DNA of 64,000 nucleotides from V1-33 sp039795165 (GTDB lineage Bacteria > Verrucomicrobiota > Verrucomicrobiia > Verrucomicrobiales > V1-33). A model generated the notes under the pieces. The model was not told where the DNA came from. It did no database searches and was given only the letters and a program-made list of their open reading frames with translations. A program made the position numbers and the translations under genes. Positions 41,796 through 50,570 of the stretch are shown in pieces; the stretch's first letter is position 1; each line of letters starts with the position of its first letter. The stretch lies in NCBI GenBank assembly GCA_039795165.1, contig JBDKER010000010.1, positions 1 to 64,000 on the forward strand, written 5' to 3'.

Positions 41796-44700
41796 ATGGA
41801 ACTGACTGAAAAGTGGCTGATGGAGACCGGGGGCTGGCAGGCCATGAAGGCTGCGCGGAGTCTGTGGCAGGGGGGAGCCGTGCAGGATGTTTCCTATGAT
41901 GACGGGGTTCTGCGGGGGGTCGTGCGGAGCGCGGGCAAGGGGATGTCCTGCGGCCTGCGGATCCGTGGACGGACCGATGTGGAGAATCTGTGCACCTGTT
42001 TTCTGGCGCGGCGCGATGGGAGGATCTGCGAGCATTCGCTCGCGGCTGGTCTGGGGTGGATTCACCGCGGTGCGCCTGCCAAGAGCGGTGCGGTGCGGAG
42101 TGCTGCGGCACCTGCGGCGGCCGCGGTGGTGCCGGAGATCGTTGCTGCGTCCGGGCCTCTGCGGTTTCAGTTTGCCGCAGGGTTCATGGAGGGCCTGAAG
42201 CGTGGAAAGCTGTCGGTGGCGGTGCTGGCAGGGGAAGGAGATGCGGGTGCGGACGAGCCATTTCTGCGCTGGCTCGCGAAGCTGCAGCAGCGCACCGTTC
42301 CACCGCATCTCATGCTGGGGACGGGTCGTGAAGTGGAGGGATTGCTGGCGGTGCTGGCGGGTCATCCGCGGGTGTTGCTGCGTCAGGGCAAGGGGGACGT
42401 TCCGGTGGAAGTGAGTGCGGATCCTTTCCGGCTGGTGCTGCGGCTGAAGGTGGCGGGCTGCGACGAGGCTCAGCTGCAGGCTGAGATTCCCGCGGGGATG
42501 GAAGTGGCGGGTGCGGTCAGTCCGGGCGGGAGTGGCTGGGTCTGGGATCCAGCTTTGGGCCGGCTGCGGCCGCTGCAGATTCCCCCGGCGTTTGCCGAGT
42601 TGTCATCGTTCCGGGCCGTGGTGAAGCCGCGGCGCTGGCTGGCTGGCATGCTGAGCGAGCTGCAGGAATGGTTTGTGCTGGATGTGGCTGGGAGCGATGC
42701 CGAATTGCTGGCGTTGCGGCTTGAGCCGGCCGTTCCTGGGTTTGAGCTGACGCTGGAGGGATCGCTTGAGCGGCTGGCGGCGCGGTTGGTTTGCCGGTAT
42801 GAGGGCATGGCTGAGTTGCTTGAGCCGGGCAGCGGGGGAAGTACTGGATTTCCGGTGATCGCTCGGGACCGTCCCGGGGTATTTCTGTCGCGGAATGCGG
42901 CGGCCGAGCAGGCTGCGGTGCGCTGGCTCGAGCGCTGTGGGTTCACCGAGGTCATTGGAAGCGAGCGGATTCTGCGTGGGGAGGCGGCGGTTCTGCAGTT
43001 TCTGGCTGGAGAACTCGAGCGCATGAAGCGGCAGTGGAAAGTGGTGCTTGGTTCGCGGTTCGGGGCCGCCTCTGCCGCGGTGGAGCGGGTGGTCCCTGAT
43101 TGGCAGCCGGTGGGCAGCGGGCAGGACTGGCTGGCCTTTGATCTGCGGTTTGTTTCGTCCGGCGGGGCGGTTTTCGACCGTGCGGAGATTGCGCGGATGC
43201 TGGCGACTGGGACGGGGCATCGCAAGCTGTCGGGGGGGCGGACCGCGGTGATCAGTCTGGGAGATGCGGCGGATTTCAATGAAGTGCTGCGGGATGTGCA
43301 GCCAGAGCAGGCGTCCGGACATTTCCGGGTGAAGAAGACGCAGCTGGCGTATCTCGAGCAGAGTTTCGGCCGTCCCCTTGCGGGCGGTGGCGGGGGAGGG
43401 CGCTGGGCGCTGGAAGAAAGCGTGCCGCGGGAGCTGCTGGCGATGCTGCGGGACTATCAGCGGGTGGGATCGCAGTGGTTGCTGGATCAGGCCGCGGCCG
43501 GATTCGGGGGAATTCTGGCCGATGAGATGGGCCTTGGGAAGACGCTGCAGAGTCTGGCGCTGCTGGCCGCGCTGCGGCGTCGGTTTCCGGACCGGCCGTC
43601 GCTGGTGGTTTGTCCGAAATCGCTTTTGGGGAACTGGCAGGCCGAGGCTGCGCGTTTTGTGCCTGAGTTGCCTGTGATCTGTCTGCATGGGTCCGGAAGG
43701 GCGGAACGGTTTACCGAAGTGCGGGGTGCCGCGCTGGTGCTGACGAGTTATCAGCTGCTGGCGCGGGATGCTGCGCAGCATCAGGAGGTGGAATGGGCTG
43801 CGGTGGTGCTTGACGAAGCCGGTTTCATCCGGAATCCCGACACGCAGGCCGCGAAGGCGGCGCACCGGCTGCGGGCTGGCGTGCGGATTGCGCTGACGGG
43901 AACGCCTGTGGAGAACAGCGTCCGGGATCTGTGGTCGATTCTGCAGTTTGCGCGGCCTGGTTATCTGGGGCCGCGGGAGGATTTCCGGGAGCGCTATGAG
44001 CTGCCGCTTGCCGCGGGCGGGGCTGCCGGGGTGATGCAGAGGCTGCGGCGCCGCATGGCTCCCTGTCTGCTGCGGAGACTCAAGCAGGAAGTGGCGCGTG
44101 ATCTTCCATCGAAGATTGAAACCGTGGTGCGCTGCGAGCTGGCGTCCGGGCAGCGGGACCTCTATGCCGGACTGCTGCGGGAAGGAGCCGCTAAGGTCAT
44201 GGCGGCGGAAAGTGCCCGGCAGAAGGGTCAGGCCCGCGTGCACATGCTCACGGCCCTGCTGCGGCTGCGGCAGGTCTGCTGCGATCCGAGGCTGCTGCCC
44301 GGCGATGTGGTCAAGGCGCGGGAGGAGGTCTCCGGCAAGCTGGAAGCATTGGCGGGATTGCTCGCAGAGATCCGCGACGGTGGTCATGCCGTACTCATCT
44401 TCAGTGCATTCGCTTCCATGCTGGATCTGCTCGAAGACAGCGTCCGGGAAGCAGGCATGGAATTCTGCCGGCTCGACGGCCGCACCGTGGACCGGGCCGG
44501 CTGCGTGGAATCGTTCCAGCGCGATCCTGCCAAGCGAGTCTTCCTCATCAGTCTCAAGGCGGGTGGATACGGGTTGAATCTCACGAAGGCCGACACCGTG
44601 ATTCATTTCGATCCGTGGTGGAATCCGGCCGTCGAGGCGCAGGCCACCGACCGGGCGCACCGGATCGGGCAGAGCCGGTCGGTGACCGTCTACAAACTGA

Positions 44701-44852
44701 TCAGTGGAGGAACCGTGGAGGAGAAGATTCTGCTGCTGCAGGCGAAGAAGCGTGGTCTCATGGAAGCGGCGCTCGATGACGAGGCTCCTGTGATGGATGG
44801 ACTGAGCGACGACGACCTGCGCGGCCTCCTGACAGAATCTGCGTTGCCCTGA
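41796..44852 (+). CDS. SWIM zinc finger and SNF2 family helicase
   Basis: A 1,018-residue protein. The SWIM finger is Cys66-x-Cys68...Cys78-x-His80. A long central region of unassigned structure (about 100-540) precedes the SNF2 ATPase: ADEMGLGKT (Walker A, 575-583), VVLDEAG (Asp673-Glu674; DEAG box), LTGTPVENSVRDLWSIL, and helicase C with LKAGGYGLNLTKADTVIHFD and TDRAHRIGQ near the C-terminus. It is a dsDNA-translocating remodeller of the kind common in PVC bacteria and Bacteroidota. The ATG at 41796 is preferred; the GTG at 41793 is just ahead. The last 500 bases are less G-biased than the rest. Confidence 0.87.
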   Translation: MELTEKWLMETGGWQAMKAARSLWQGGAVQDVSYDDGVLRGVVRSAGKGMSCGLRIRGRTDVENLCTCFLARRDGRICEHSLAAGLGWIHRGAPAKSGAVRSAAAPAAAAVVPEIVAASGPLRFQFAAGFMEGLKRGKLSVAVLAGEGDAGADEPFLRWLAKLQQRTVPPHLMLGTGREVEGLLAVLAGHPRVLLRQGKGDVPVEVSADPFRLVLRLKVAGCDEAQLQAEIPAGMEVAGAVSPGGSGWVWDPALGRLRPLQIPPAFAELSSFRAVVKPRRWLAGMLSELQEWFVLDVAGSDAELLALRLEPAVPGFELTLEGSLERLAARLVCRYEGMAELLEPGSGGSTGFPVIARDRPGVFLSRNAAAEQAAVRWLERCGFTEVIGSERILRGEAAVLQFLAGELERMKRQWKVVLGSRFGAASAAVERVVPDWQPVGSGQDWLAFDLRFVSSGGAVFDRAEIARMLATGTGHRKLSGGRTAVISLGDAADFNEVLRDVQPEQASGHFRVKKTQLAYLEQSFGRPLAGGGGGGRWALEESVPRELLAMLRDYQRVGSQWLLDQAAAGFGGILADEMGLGKTLQSLALLAALRRRFPDRPSLVVCPKSLLGNWQAEAARFVPELPVICLHGSGRAERFTEVRGAALVLTSYQLLARDAAQHQEVEWAAVVLDEAGFIRNPDTQAAKAAHRLRAGVRIALTGTPVENSVRDLWSILQFARPGYLGPREDFRERYELPLAAGGAAGVMQRLRRRMAPCLLRRLKQEVARDLPSKIETVVRCELASGQRDLYAGLLREGAAKVMAAESARQKGQARVHMLTALLRLRQVCCDPRLLPGDVVKAREEVSGKLEALAGLLAEIRDGGHAVLIFSAFASMLDLLEDSVREAGMEFCRLDGRTVDRAGCVESFQRDPAKRVFLISLKAGGYGLNLTKADTVIHFDPWWNPAVEAQATDRAHRIGQSRSVTVYKLISGGTVEEKILLLQAKKRGLMEAALDDEAPVMDGLSDDDLRGLLTESALP

Positions 44853-45029
44853 GGATTCATCCCTTGCGCGGGTGGAGAACTGTGATATTGAGGAGGCGGT
44901 AGTCTGTCACCGGCACGCTTCAGAGGCTTTTTTCTGAGTGTTTATCGACCTGTTCGAAAGTGATGTCCGCCAGGTCGAATCGCGGAGGCCAAATTGATCC
45001 GCGTAAAAAACAAAATCGAGAAAATAGCT

Positions 45030-45470
45030 ATGAAAATGTATGTTGGTAATCTGTCGTTCGACGCCACTGAGGCGGATCTGCGTGAACTCTTCGGTCAGTA
45101 TGGACCGGTGACGGAAGCTGCGGTGGTGATGGACCGGATGACGGGACGTCCGCGTGGTTTTGCGTTTGTGACGATGGGCACGAAGGAAGCCATGGAAGCG
45201 GCGATTCATGAACTGAACGACAAGGAATTCATGGGCCGTCCGCTGGCGGTCAACGAGGCTCGTCCTAAGGAAGAGCGTCCGTATGGTGGCGGCGGCGGCG
45301 GCGGCGGTGGCCGTGGCGGTTACGGTGGTGGCGGCGGCGGCGGCGGTGGCCGTGGCGGCGACTGGAAGCGTAGCGGCGGTGGTGGTGGCGGCGGCGGCGG
45401 TGGCCGTGGCGGCGACTGGAAGCGCGGCGGCGGTGGCGGCGGCGGCGGCGGTGGTGGCGGCCGCTGGTAA
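45030..45470 (+). CDS. Glycine-rich RRM RNA-binding protein
   Basis: A 146-residue protein with one RRM (1-80) and a Gly/Arg tail. RNP2 is MYVGNL (3-8) and RNP1 is RGFAFVTM (42-49), both intact. From about residue 87 the tail is runs of Gly broken by GRGGY and two copies of RGGDWKR, an RGG-like array encoded by GGC/GGT repeats. The ATG at 45030 fits the conserved MKMYVGNLSF start; the open frame begins at 44994. The gene has a long leader (177 bases after the SNF2 stop), which in related cold-inducible RNA-binding genes can regulate translation, and is followed by a strong terminator. Confidence 0.9.
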   Translation: MKMYVGNLSFDATEADLRELFGQYGPVTEAAVVMDRMTGRPRGFAFVTMGTKEAMEAAIHELNDKEFMGRPLAVNEARPKEERPYGGGGGGGGGRGGYGGGGGGGGGRGGDWKRSGGGGGGGGGGRGGDWKRGGGGGGGGGGGGRW

Positions 45471-45532
45471 GCGGTTGTCCCTGCTCTGCAGAGCTACTGC
45501 ATCGCCCTGAGCGATCACTGAACAATCAACGG

Positions 45533-45563
45533 AGAGGACCCTGGCAACGGGGTCCTCTTTTTT
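45533..45563 (+). terminator. Rho-independent terminator of the RRM gene
   Basis: AGAGGACCC at 45533-45541 pairs perfectly with GGGTCCTCT at 45550-45558 around an 8-base loop, and six T residues follow at 45558-45563. It lies 63 bases after the RRM stop and separates it from the convergent rluD-type gene. Confidence 0.92.
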
Positions 45564-45576
45564 GTCGGGTTTTGAT

Positions 45577-46500
45577 TCAGTTGGTGAGGCCTTCTGGTGG
45601 GAGCCATGGCTGGAATTCCGGGGGGATGGGGGCGGTGAAGGCGAGGGATTCGTGCGTGATGGGGTGGCGGAAGGCGAGCTTCCATGCGTGGAGCATGAGG
45701 CGGGCCGAGGGTGACTGACGGCTGATGCGGGCGTAGGTGGAGTCGCCGAGGAGTGGGTGTCCGAGGTGGCGGAGGTGGACCCGGATCTGGTGGGTACGCC
45801 CGGTATGGAGTGTGCAGCGGACGAGGGCATCGGTTCCCGTGGTGTATTCGACGAGGTAATCCGTGATGGCTTCCTTGCCGGCCGAGGGGCTGACGACGGC
45901 CATGCGGAGGCGGTTGGCGGGGTCGCGTCCGATGTGGGTGTGGATGGTGCCTTGTCTGGGGGAGGGTGTGCCCTGGACCACTGCGAGATAGATCTTGCTG
46001 GTGGTGCGGTCGGCGAACTGGGAACTGAGGTCGTGATGGGCCGCGTCGCTGCGGGCGACGACGAGGCAGCCGCTCGTTTCCTTGTCGAGCCGGTGCACGA
46101 TGCCGGGTCGGGCGACTCCGCCGATGCTGCTGAGGGCACCGAAGCGGTGGAGGAGGGCATTGACGACCGTGCCGTCCTCGTTGCCGTGGGCTGGGTGGAC
46201 GACCATGCCTGAGGCCTTGTTAAGGACGGCGAGTGATTCGTCTTCGTAGAGGATTTCGAGGGGCAGGTCCTGCGGGGCCGCTTCCGCGGGCCGGTCTGGC
46301 GGGATGGAACCGGTAATGAGGTCGCCCGGGTTCAGGGCGAGGCTTGGCTTGGCGGTTTTGCCTCCGGCGAGGATGGCTCCTTCGCGCAGGAGCGACTGAA
46401 TGCGTGCGCGGGAGAGCGAGGGGAGGCGGGCCGCGAGGAACTTGTCGAGTCGGGTTCCGGCATCCGCTGGTTCCGCGGTGAGCGTGAACGATTCCTCCAT
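45577..46500 (-). CDS. RluA/RluD family 23S rRNA pseudouridine synthase
   Basis: A 307-residue pseudouridine synthase. The N-terminal S4 domain (about 15-72: RLDKFLAARLPSLSRARIQS) precedes the catalytic domain with VHRLDKETSGCLVVA, in which Asp139 is the nucleophile, and HTGRTHQIRVHLRHLGHPLLGD. Length and the S4 domain favour RluD, which modifies helix 69, but RluC-type activity cannot be excluded. The ATG at 46500 is the S4-domain start; the longer frame reaching 47403 overlaps other genes. The gene lies 17 bases after the 107-residue hypothetical gene. Confidence 0.88.
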   Translation of the reverse strand: MEESFTLTAEPADAGTRLDKFLAARLPSLSRARIQSLLREGAILAGGKTAKPSLALNPGDLITGSIPPDRPAEAAPQDLPLEILYEDESLAVLNKASGMVVHPAHGNEDGTVVNALLHRFGALSSIGGVARPGIVHRLDKETSGCLVVARSDAAHHDLSSQFADRTTSKIYLAVVQGTPSPRQGTIHTHIGRDPANRLRMAVVSPSAGKEAITDYLVEYTTGTDALVRCTLHTGRTHQIRVHLRHLGHPLLGDSTYARISRQSPSARLMLHAWKLAFRHPITHESLAFTAPIPPEFQPWLPPEGLTN

Positions 46501-46517
46501 GGGCTGGCTGGGTGTGG

Positions 46518-46841
46518 TCAGAGCAGGGCGCGGATGAGCTTTCCCTTCCAGCCATCCGGGAGAGGGAAGCTGGCCCCGGTCTGCTGGAGAGCGAGGCGGA
46601 GGGCTTCTGTCATCCAGCGTTTCGAAGCGTGGATTTCCGTGAGTTCGCCCGTGTTGTCGGGATTGAGCTGGTAGCGGGCCGAGAACATCACGGGGTCGGG
46701 CTCGCCCGCGAGGGTGATGGTCGCGCTGAGGCGGCGTTCGTTCACATCGAGGCGGAAATCGGTGAGGCGGACCCAGTCGAGTCCGGCGGATTCGATTTTT
46801 GCCTGGATGGCTTTGAGGATGATGGTCTGGGGGGAGATCAT
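46518..46841 (-). CDS. Conserved small hypothetical protein
   Basis: A 107-residue protein that I do not recognise. It begins MISPQTIILKAIQAKIESAG, has an amphipathic beta-rich middle (WVRLTDFRLDVNERRLSATI) and ends in a helix with EALRLALQQTG. It has no signal or membrane segment. It is coupled at its start to the upstream hydrolase gene by an ATGA overlap (46838-46841) and is 17 bases from the pseudouridine synthase, so it is a real gene of this small operon. Confidence 0.6.
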   Translation of the reverse strand: MISPQTIILKAIQAKIESAGLDWVRLTDFRLDVNERRLSATITLAGEPDPVMFSARYQLNPDNTGELTEIHASKRWMTEALRLALQQTGASFPLPDGWKGKLIRALL

Positions 46842-47734
46842 GCGAGGAAGCGCTGGGTGAGGTCGCCGTAGGCGTCGGTGCGGCGGTCGCGGAGGAAGGG
46901 CCACCATTCGCGCTGATTGCCGATGGCGTCGGTATCGATTTCCGCGAGGAGGATTTCTTCCTGATCGGTGGAGGCCTTGGCGACGAGTTCGCCCATGGGG
47001 CCGGCGACGAAGGATCGGCCCCAGAATTCGAGGCCTTGACCGCCTGCGGGGGCTTCGTGGCCGATGCGGTTGACCGAGGCCACGTAGCAGCCGTTGGCGA
47101 CGGCGTGGCTGCGCTGGATGATTTCCCATGACTGGTGCTGTTTTTCGCCGAGTTCTGCTTTTTCGGAGGGCATCCAGCCGATGGCGGTGGGGTAGAAGAG
47201 GACGCCGGCTCCGTGCATGGCGGTGAGGCGGGCACCTTCCGGGTACCATTGGTCCCAGCAGATGAGAACGCCGATGCGGCCGACGGCGGTGTCCCATGCG
47301 CGGAAGCCGCGGTCACCGGGAGCGAAGTAGTATTTTTCCTCGAACTGGGGGTCGTGGGGAATGTGCATCTTGCGGTAGGTGCCAAGGAGCGATCCGTCCG
47401 CATTGATCACGCAGCAGGAATTGAAGTAGAGGCCGGGGGCGGCTTTTTCGAAGATGGGGAGCAGGATGACGACTTTGAGCTTCCGTGCGAGTCTGCAGAA
47501 CCGATCGGTGAGGGGGCCCGGGATGGATTCGGCGAGTTTGAACCATTCCGCGTTGAGGTTCTGGCAGAAGTAGAGGGAAGCGAAGAGTTCCTGGAGGCAG
47601 ACGATGCGGGCTCCCTGTTTGGCGGCCTTGGTGATGAAGGCTTCGGCGCGGCGGATGTTGTCGGGCACGCTGGCGGTGCAGCGCATCTGGACGAGGCCGA
47701 GGAGGTAGGAAGACGAGCGGGGACGGGAGGGCAT
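46838..47734 (-). CDS. Carbon-nitrogen hydrolase, N-carbamoylputrescine amidase-like
   Basis: A 298-residue nitrilase-superfamily enzyme with the full Glu-Lys-Cys triad: Glu49 in VCLQELFAS, Lys122 in YRKMHIPHDP and Cys159 in LICWDQWYPE. The HDPQFEEKYYFAPGD block is characteristic of AguB, which converts N-carbamoylputrescine to putrescine. The usual partner gene, agmatine deiminase, is not in the window. The ATG at 47734 fits the family; upstream open sequence overlaps the divergent rsmI gene. Confidence 0.85.
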   Translation of the reverse strand: MPSRPRSSSYLLGLVQMRCTASVPDNIRRAEAFITKAAKQGARIVCLQELFASLYFCQNLNAEWFKLAESIPGPLTDRFCRLARKLKVVILLPIFEKAAPGLYFNSCCVINADGSLLGTYRKMHIPHDPQFEEKYYFAPGDRGFRAWDTAVGRIGVLICWDQWYPEGARLTAMHGAGVLFYPTAIGWMPSEKAELGEKQHQSWEIIQRSHAVANGCYVASVNRIGHEAPAGGQGLEFWGRSFVAGPMGELVAKASTDQEEILLAEIDTDAIGNQREWWPFLRDRRTDAYGDLTQRFLA

Positions 47735-47821
47735 GTTGGAGAGGACGATGGATGCAGCGGGGCGCTGCGCAAAAGTGAAGTTTGCCGTTTCCCGCGGGCG
47801 GATTTCCGGGGAATGGGGGCG

Positions 47822-48550
47822 ATGGAAGTGGAGCCGGGAACGTTGTATGTGATTGGGACGCCCATTGGCAATCTGGCCGATGTGACTGAGCGGGCGCGGA
47901 CGTGTCTGGGGCTGGTGGATCGGATTGCGTGCGAGGACACGAGGCATTCCGGAGTTCTGCTGCAGCATCTTGGGGTGCGGAAGCCGCTGGTGAGTCTGCA
48001 TGAGCACAACGAGGCTGGACGGTCGGCGGAACTGGTTGGGGTGCTGCGCGCCGGGGGTACGGTGGCGTACATTTCCGATGCTGGCATGCCGGGGGTCTCC
48101 GATCCCGGGCAGCGGTTGGTCAATGCGTGCCGTCGGGAGGGATTGCGGGTGGAAGTGTTGCCGGGGCCGAGTGCCGTGCTGACGGCGCTGGTGGGCAGCG
48201 GATTTCCGGCGGATGCCTTCATGTTCGCCGGGTTTCTGCCTGTGAAGAGCGGGCAGCGTGGCCGGGCGCTGGAGGCGGCCCTGGGGCGGGAAGAGACGAC
48301 GGTTTTCTTTGAGAGTCCGCATCGGATCGAGGGGACCCTGACGATGCTGGCTGGGCTGGCTCCTGGGAGGCTGATCTGTGTGGCGCGGGAACTGACGAAG
48401 AAGTTCGAGGAATTCCGGCGCGGCACGGCGGAGGAAGTGGCGGCGCATTTCCGGAAGCATCCGGCGCGCGGCGAGATTTGTCTGGTGGTGAGCGGGACCG
48501 ATCTTCCGAAGTGGGCGGCGTGGGGAGCGGGAGGGGAGGGTGGGCTGTGA
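47822..48550 (+). CDS. rsmI: 16S rRNA (cytidine1402-2'-O)-methyltransferase
   Basis: A 242-residue tetrapyrrole-methylase-fold enzyme. It begins GTLYVIGTPIGNLADVTERA and carries ACEDTRHSGVLLQHLGV, HEHNEAGRS, YISDAGMPGVSDPGQRLV and VLPGPSAVLTAL, all RsmI signatures. It methylates the ribose of C1402 in the decoding centre. The start is ATG 47822 (an ATG at 47813 is also in frame). The C-terminus (WAAWGAGGEGGL) is short compared with longer RsmI proteins. The stop overlaps the GTG of the next gene. Confidence 0.93.
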   Translation: MEVEPGTLYVIGTPIGNLADVTERARTCLGLVDRIACEDTRHSGVLLQHLGVRKPLVSLHEHNEAGRSAELVGVLRAGGTVAYISDAGMPGVSDPGQRLVNACRREGLRVEVLPGPSAVLTALVGSGFPADAFMFAGFLPVKSGQRGRALEAALGREETTVFFESPHRIEGTLTMLAGLAPGRLICVARELTKKFEEFRRGTAEEVAAHFRKHPARGEICLVVSGTDLPKWAAWGAGGEGGL

Positions 48551-49095
48551 GTGCCGGAGGAACGAGTCGGGCTGCGCGGATCTTCAAGGCTGGGGTGGGA
48601 GCCTTTCTGGTGGCGTTGGGACTTGGGGTGACGGCCCTGCTTTTTGTGCCGTACCGGCGGGCCATGGAGACGCGCAAGTGGACGACGGTTCCCTGTGTGG
48701 TGACGCGCAGTGAACTCCAACTGCGGCAGATGGGGGGAGCGGCGGAATGGCGCGTGCTGCTTGGCTATGAGTACGAGTGGGCCGGGCAGAAGCGGTCGGG
48801 TACCCGGTGGCGCCGGGTAGCGTTTCTGGATGGCGGGGATGCGGAGGTATCGCGCAAGTCAGCGCACCGGGAGGTGGCCGAGTCGCTGGTGGCGAAGTAC
48901 CCGGTGGGAATGCAGACGCGGTGTCAGGTCAACCCGGCGGATCCGGCGGAAGCCGTCCTTGAGCATCACACGAAGGCACCGATTTACACCCTGTGGTGGC
49001 CGATGCTTTTTGCGGCGGGCGGGGCCGGGATTCTGTGGTCGGCCTTCCGGAGACCGGAGCGGATGGATCAGCGGAATTCGGCGCTTTCGACGTAG
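48547..49095 (+). CDS. DUF3592-like membrane protein
   Basis: A 182-residue protein starting at a GTG that overlaps the rsmI stop (GTGA). One hydrophobic helix is near the N-terminus (AGVGAFLVALGLGVTALLFV) and another near the C-terminus (WWPMLFAAGGAGILW). Between them is a beta-rich extracytoplasmic domain (TTVPCVVTRSELQLRQ, RVLLGYEYEWAGQKRSGTRW, GMQTRCQVNPADPAEAVL), the DUF3592 layout. Its last 28 bases overlap the convergent SHD1 gene. Confidence 0.65.
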   Translation: MSAGGTSRAARIFKAGVGAFLVALGLGVTALLFVPYRRAMETRKWTTVPCVVTRSELQLRQMGGAAEWRVLLGYEYEWAGQKRSGTRWRRVAFLDGGDAEVSRKSAHREVAESLVAKYPVGMQTRCQVNPADPAEAVLEHHTKAPIYTLWWPMLFAAGGAGILWSAFRRPERMDQRNSALST

Positions 49096-50378
49096 GCCGT
49101 CCATGCCTTTTCGAGAGCGGCGGTGTCATCGAGGCCGTAGAATTTGGCGATGTCGTCCGGTTCCGGGATCTGATTGGAAGTGCTGATGCGTTCGCAGAGT
49201 TTGTTGAAGGCCGAGAGTTTCTCCTGTGAGCTTTGGAGGAAGCGGGCGAAGGAATAAGCGGTGACGGTGGCGAGTTCGTCGGCGTTTTCGGTATCGCGTT
49301 TGAAGAGTTCGGCGATGCTGGTTTTGGCGTCGCCTTTCTTGACCATTTTCTTGAATTCCGAGGCCCAGTTCTTGGCGTCCTTGAAGCCGCCGACTCCTGA
49401 GACATCGTTGCCGGTGCCGGTGGCGCGGAGGATACTGGTTTCCGAGCGACCGGTGAGGAGGATTTCCTTGTAGTAGGCGTGGCCTGTGAAGATGGCGTAG
49501 GATCCTTCGGCACCGATGCCTGAGACACCGCCGGCCTGGAGCTGGAGCATGTCCGAGGAGAGGCAGTGGGTGCGGAAGGGAATCCAGACCCCCTTGATGA
49601 AGCTGGGTTTGGCTTTGCCGCCGTAGGCACTGCGTTCAAAGGCGCGGAAGACACGGAGCCGGGGGTGCACTCCATTATCGTCGGCCACCCTTGCTGGCAG
49701 GTAGATGTTGCCCGAGGCGCTCTTGGGCCATGTGGCGCGGGTTTTGGCGGCCTGATCCTTGTCACCGGATTCGCTGATCATGTCGGCGAACCAGCTGCCG
49801 GCGTCTTCGTAGGCTTCTTCGTCATTGACGAGCATGATGGCCATGCGGCGGTCCTTCCATTTCTGGGGGAAGGTGCTGTGGAAGAAGGCGGTGTCGAGCC
49901 AGAGGCGTTCCGCGAGTTCCGCGACGTCCATGGGGTCGACTGGCTTCATGTAGAGCACTTTGAAGTGCGGAGTTTCGCAGACGTTGTAGGAACGTTCGTT
50001 GACCTTGAAGAGGCCGGCGTTGCGGTTGTAGCCCTTGGTATCGAGTTTGGCGTCCTTGGCCGGGTTGGGAAGTTTTGGTTTCGGGCCTGTGGGGGATGAT
50101 CCTCCGAGGCTGCGGGTTTTGTCTTCCGGGGCGAACTCGTTGATGTAGTCCTGATCGGCGAAGCTGAGGGAGTTCAGGCCCACCTTGAGGACGCGGCCGT
50201 CCTTGTCGCGCAGTTCGACATCATTGCCGAGGCGGCGGAGCAGTTCGGCTTCGATCATGCGGCCGTCGATGCTGATCCACGTGCGGGGTTCGGCGGCGGT
50301 GGCGGGGAGGAGGGCTGCGCAGAGGAGGGCGAGGGCGGAGCCTCTGGCGAGCAGGGAGGAAATCGTTCTCGGCTTCAT
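49068..50378 (-). CDS. SHD1-domain exported protein with gluzincin-like C-terminus
   Basis: A 436-residue exported protein. After the signal peptide (SALALLCAALLPATAA) comes an SHD1 domain (about 32-80: RTWISIDGRMIEAELLRRLG...VLKVGLNSLSFADQDYI), widespread in PVC bacteria. Residues about 130-436 have the layout of DUF1570/peptidase_MA-like gluzincins (FKVLYMKPVDPMDVAELAER, then TAYSFARFLQSSQEKLSAFN), but no HExxH zinc motif is visible; the nearest is FTGHAYYKEI. It may be an inactive relative. Function unknown. Confidence 0.55.
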   Translation of the reverse strand: MKPRTISSLLARGSALALLCAALLPATAAEPRTWISIDGRMIEAELLRRLGNDVELRDKDGRVLKVGLNSLSFADQDYINEFAPEDKTRSLGGSSPTGPKPKLPNPAKDAKLDTKGYNRNAGLFKVNERSYNVCETPHFKVLYMKPVDPMDVAELAERLWLDTAFFHSTFPQKWKDRRMAIMLVNDEEAYEDAGSWFADMISESGDKDQAAKTRATWPKSASGNIYLPARVADDNGVHPRLRVFRAFERSAYGGKAKPSFIKGVWIPFRTHCLSSDMLQLQAGGVSGIGAEGSYAIFTGHAYYKEILLTGRSETSILRATGTGNDVSGVGGFKDAKNWASEFKKMVKKGDAKTSIAELFKRDTENADELATVTAYSFARFLQSSQEKLSAFNKLCERISTSNQIPEPDDIAKFYGLDDTAALEKAWTAYVESAEFR

Positions 50379-50570
50379 GGTTTGCGGTAATAAGCGTCTC
50401 CCCTGGGAAAATGTCCACGATGAAATGGGGCGGTTTGGCCGGGGGTTGGAGCCGGGGATGCGGTGAGGAAAATCGGATCGCCGGGCGGCGGCTGGAGCGT
50501 ATCCTCCTGGGTTGCGGGCGTGATTTTCCCCCTGAGCATCGCTCCGTCAGCTTTTCCAATTTTCATCAGC

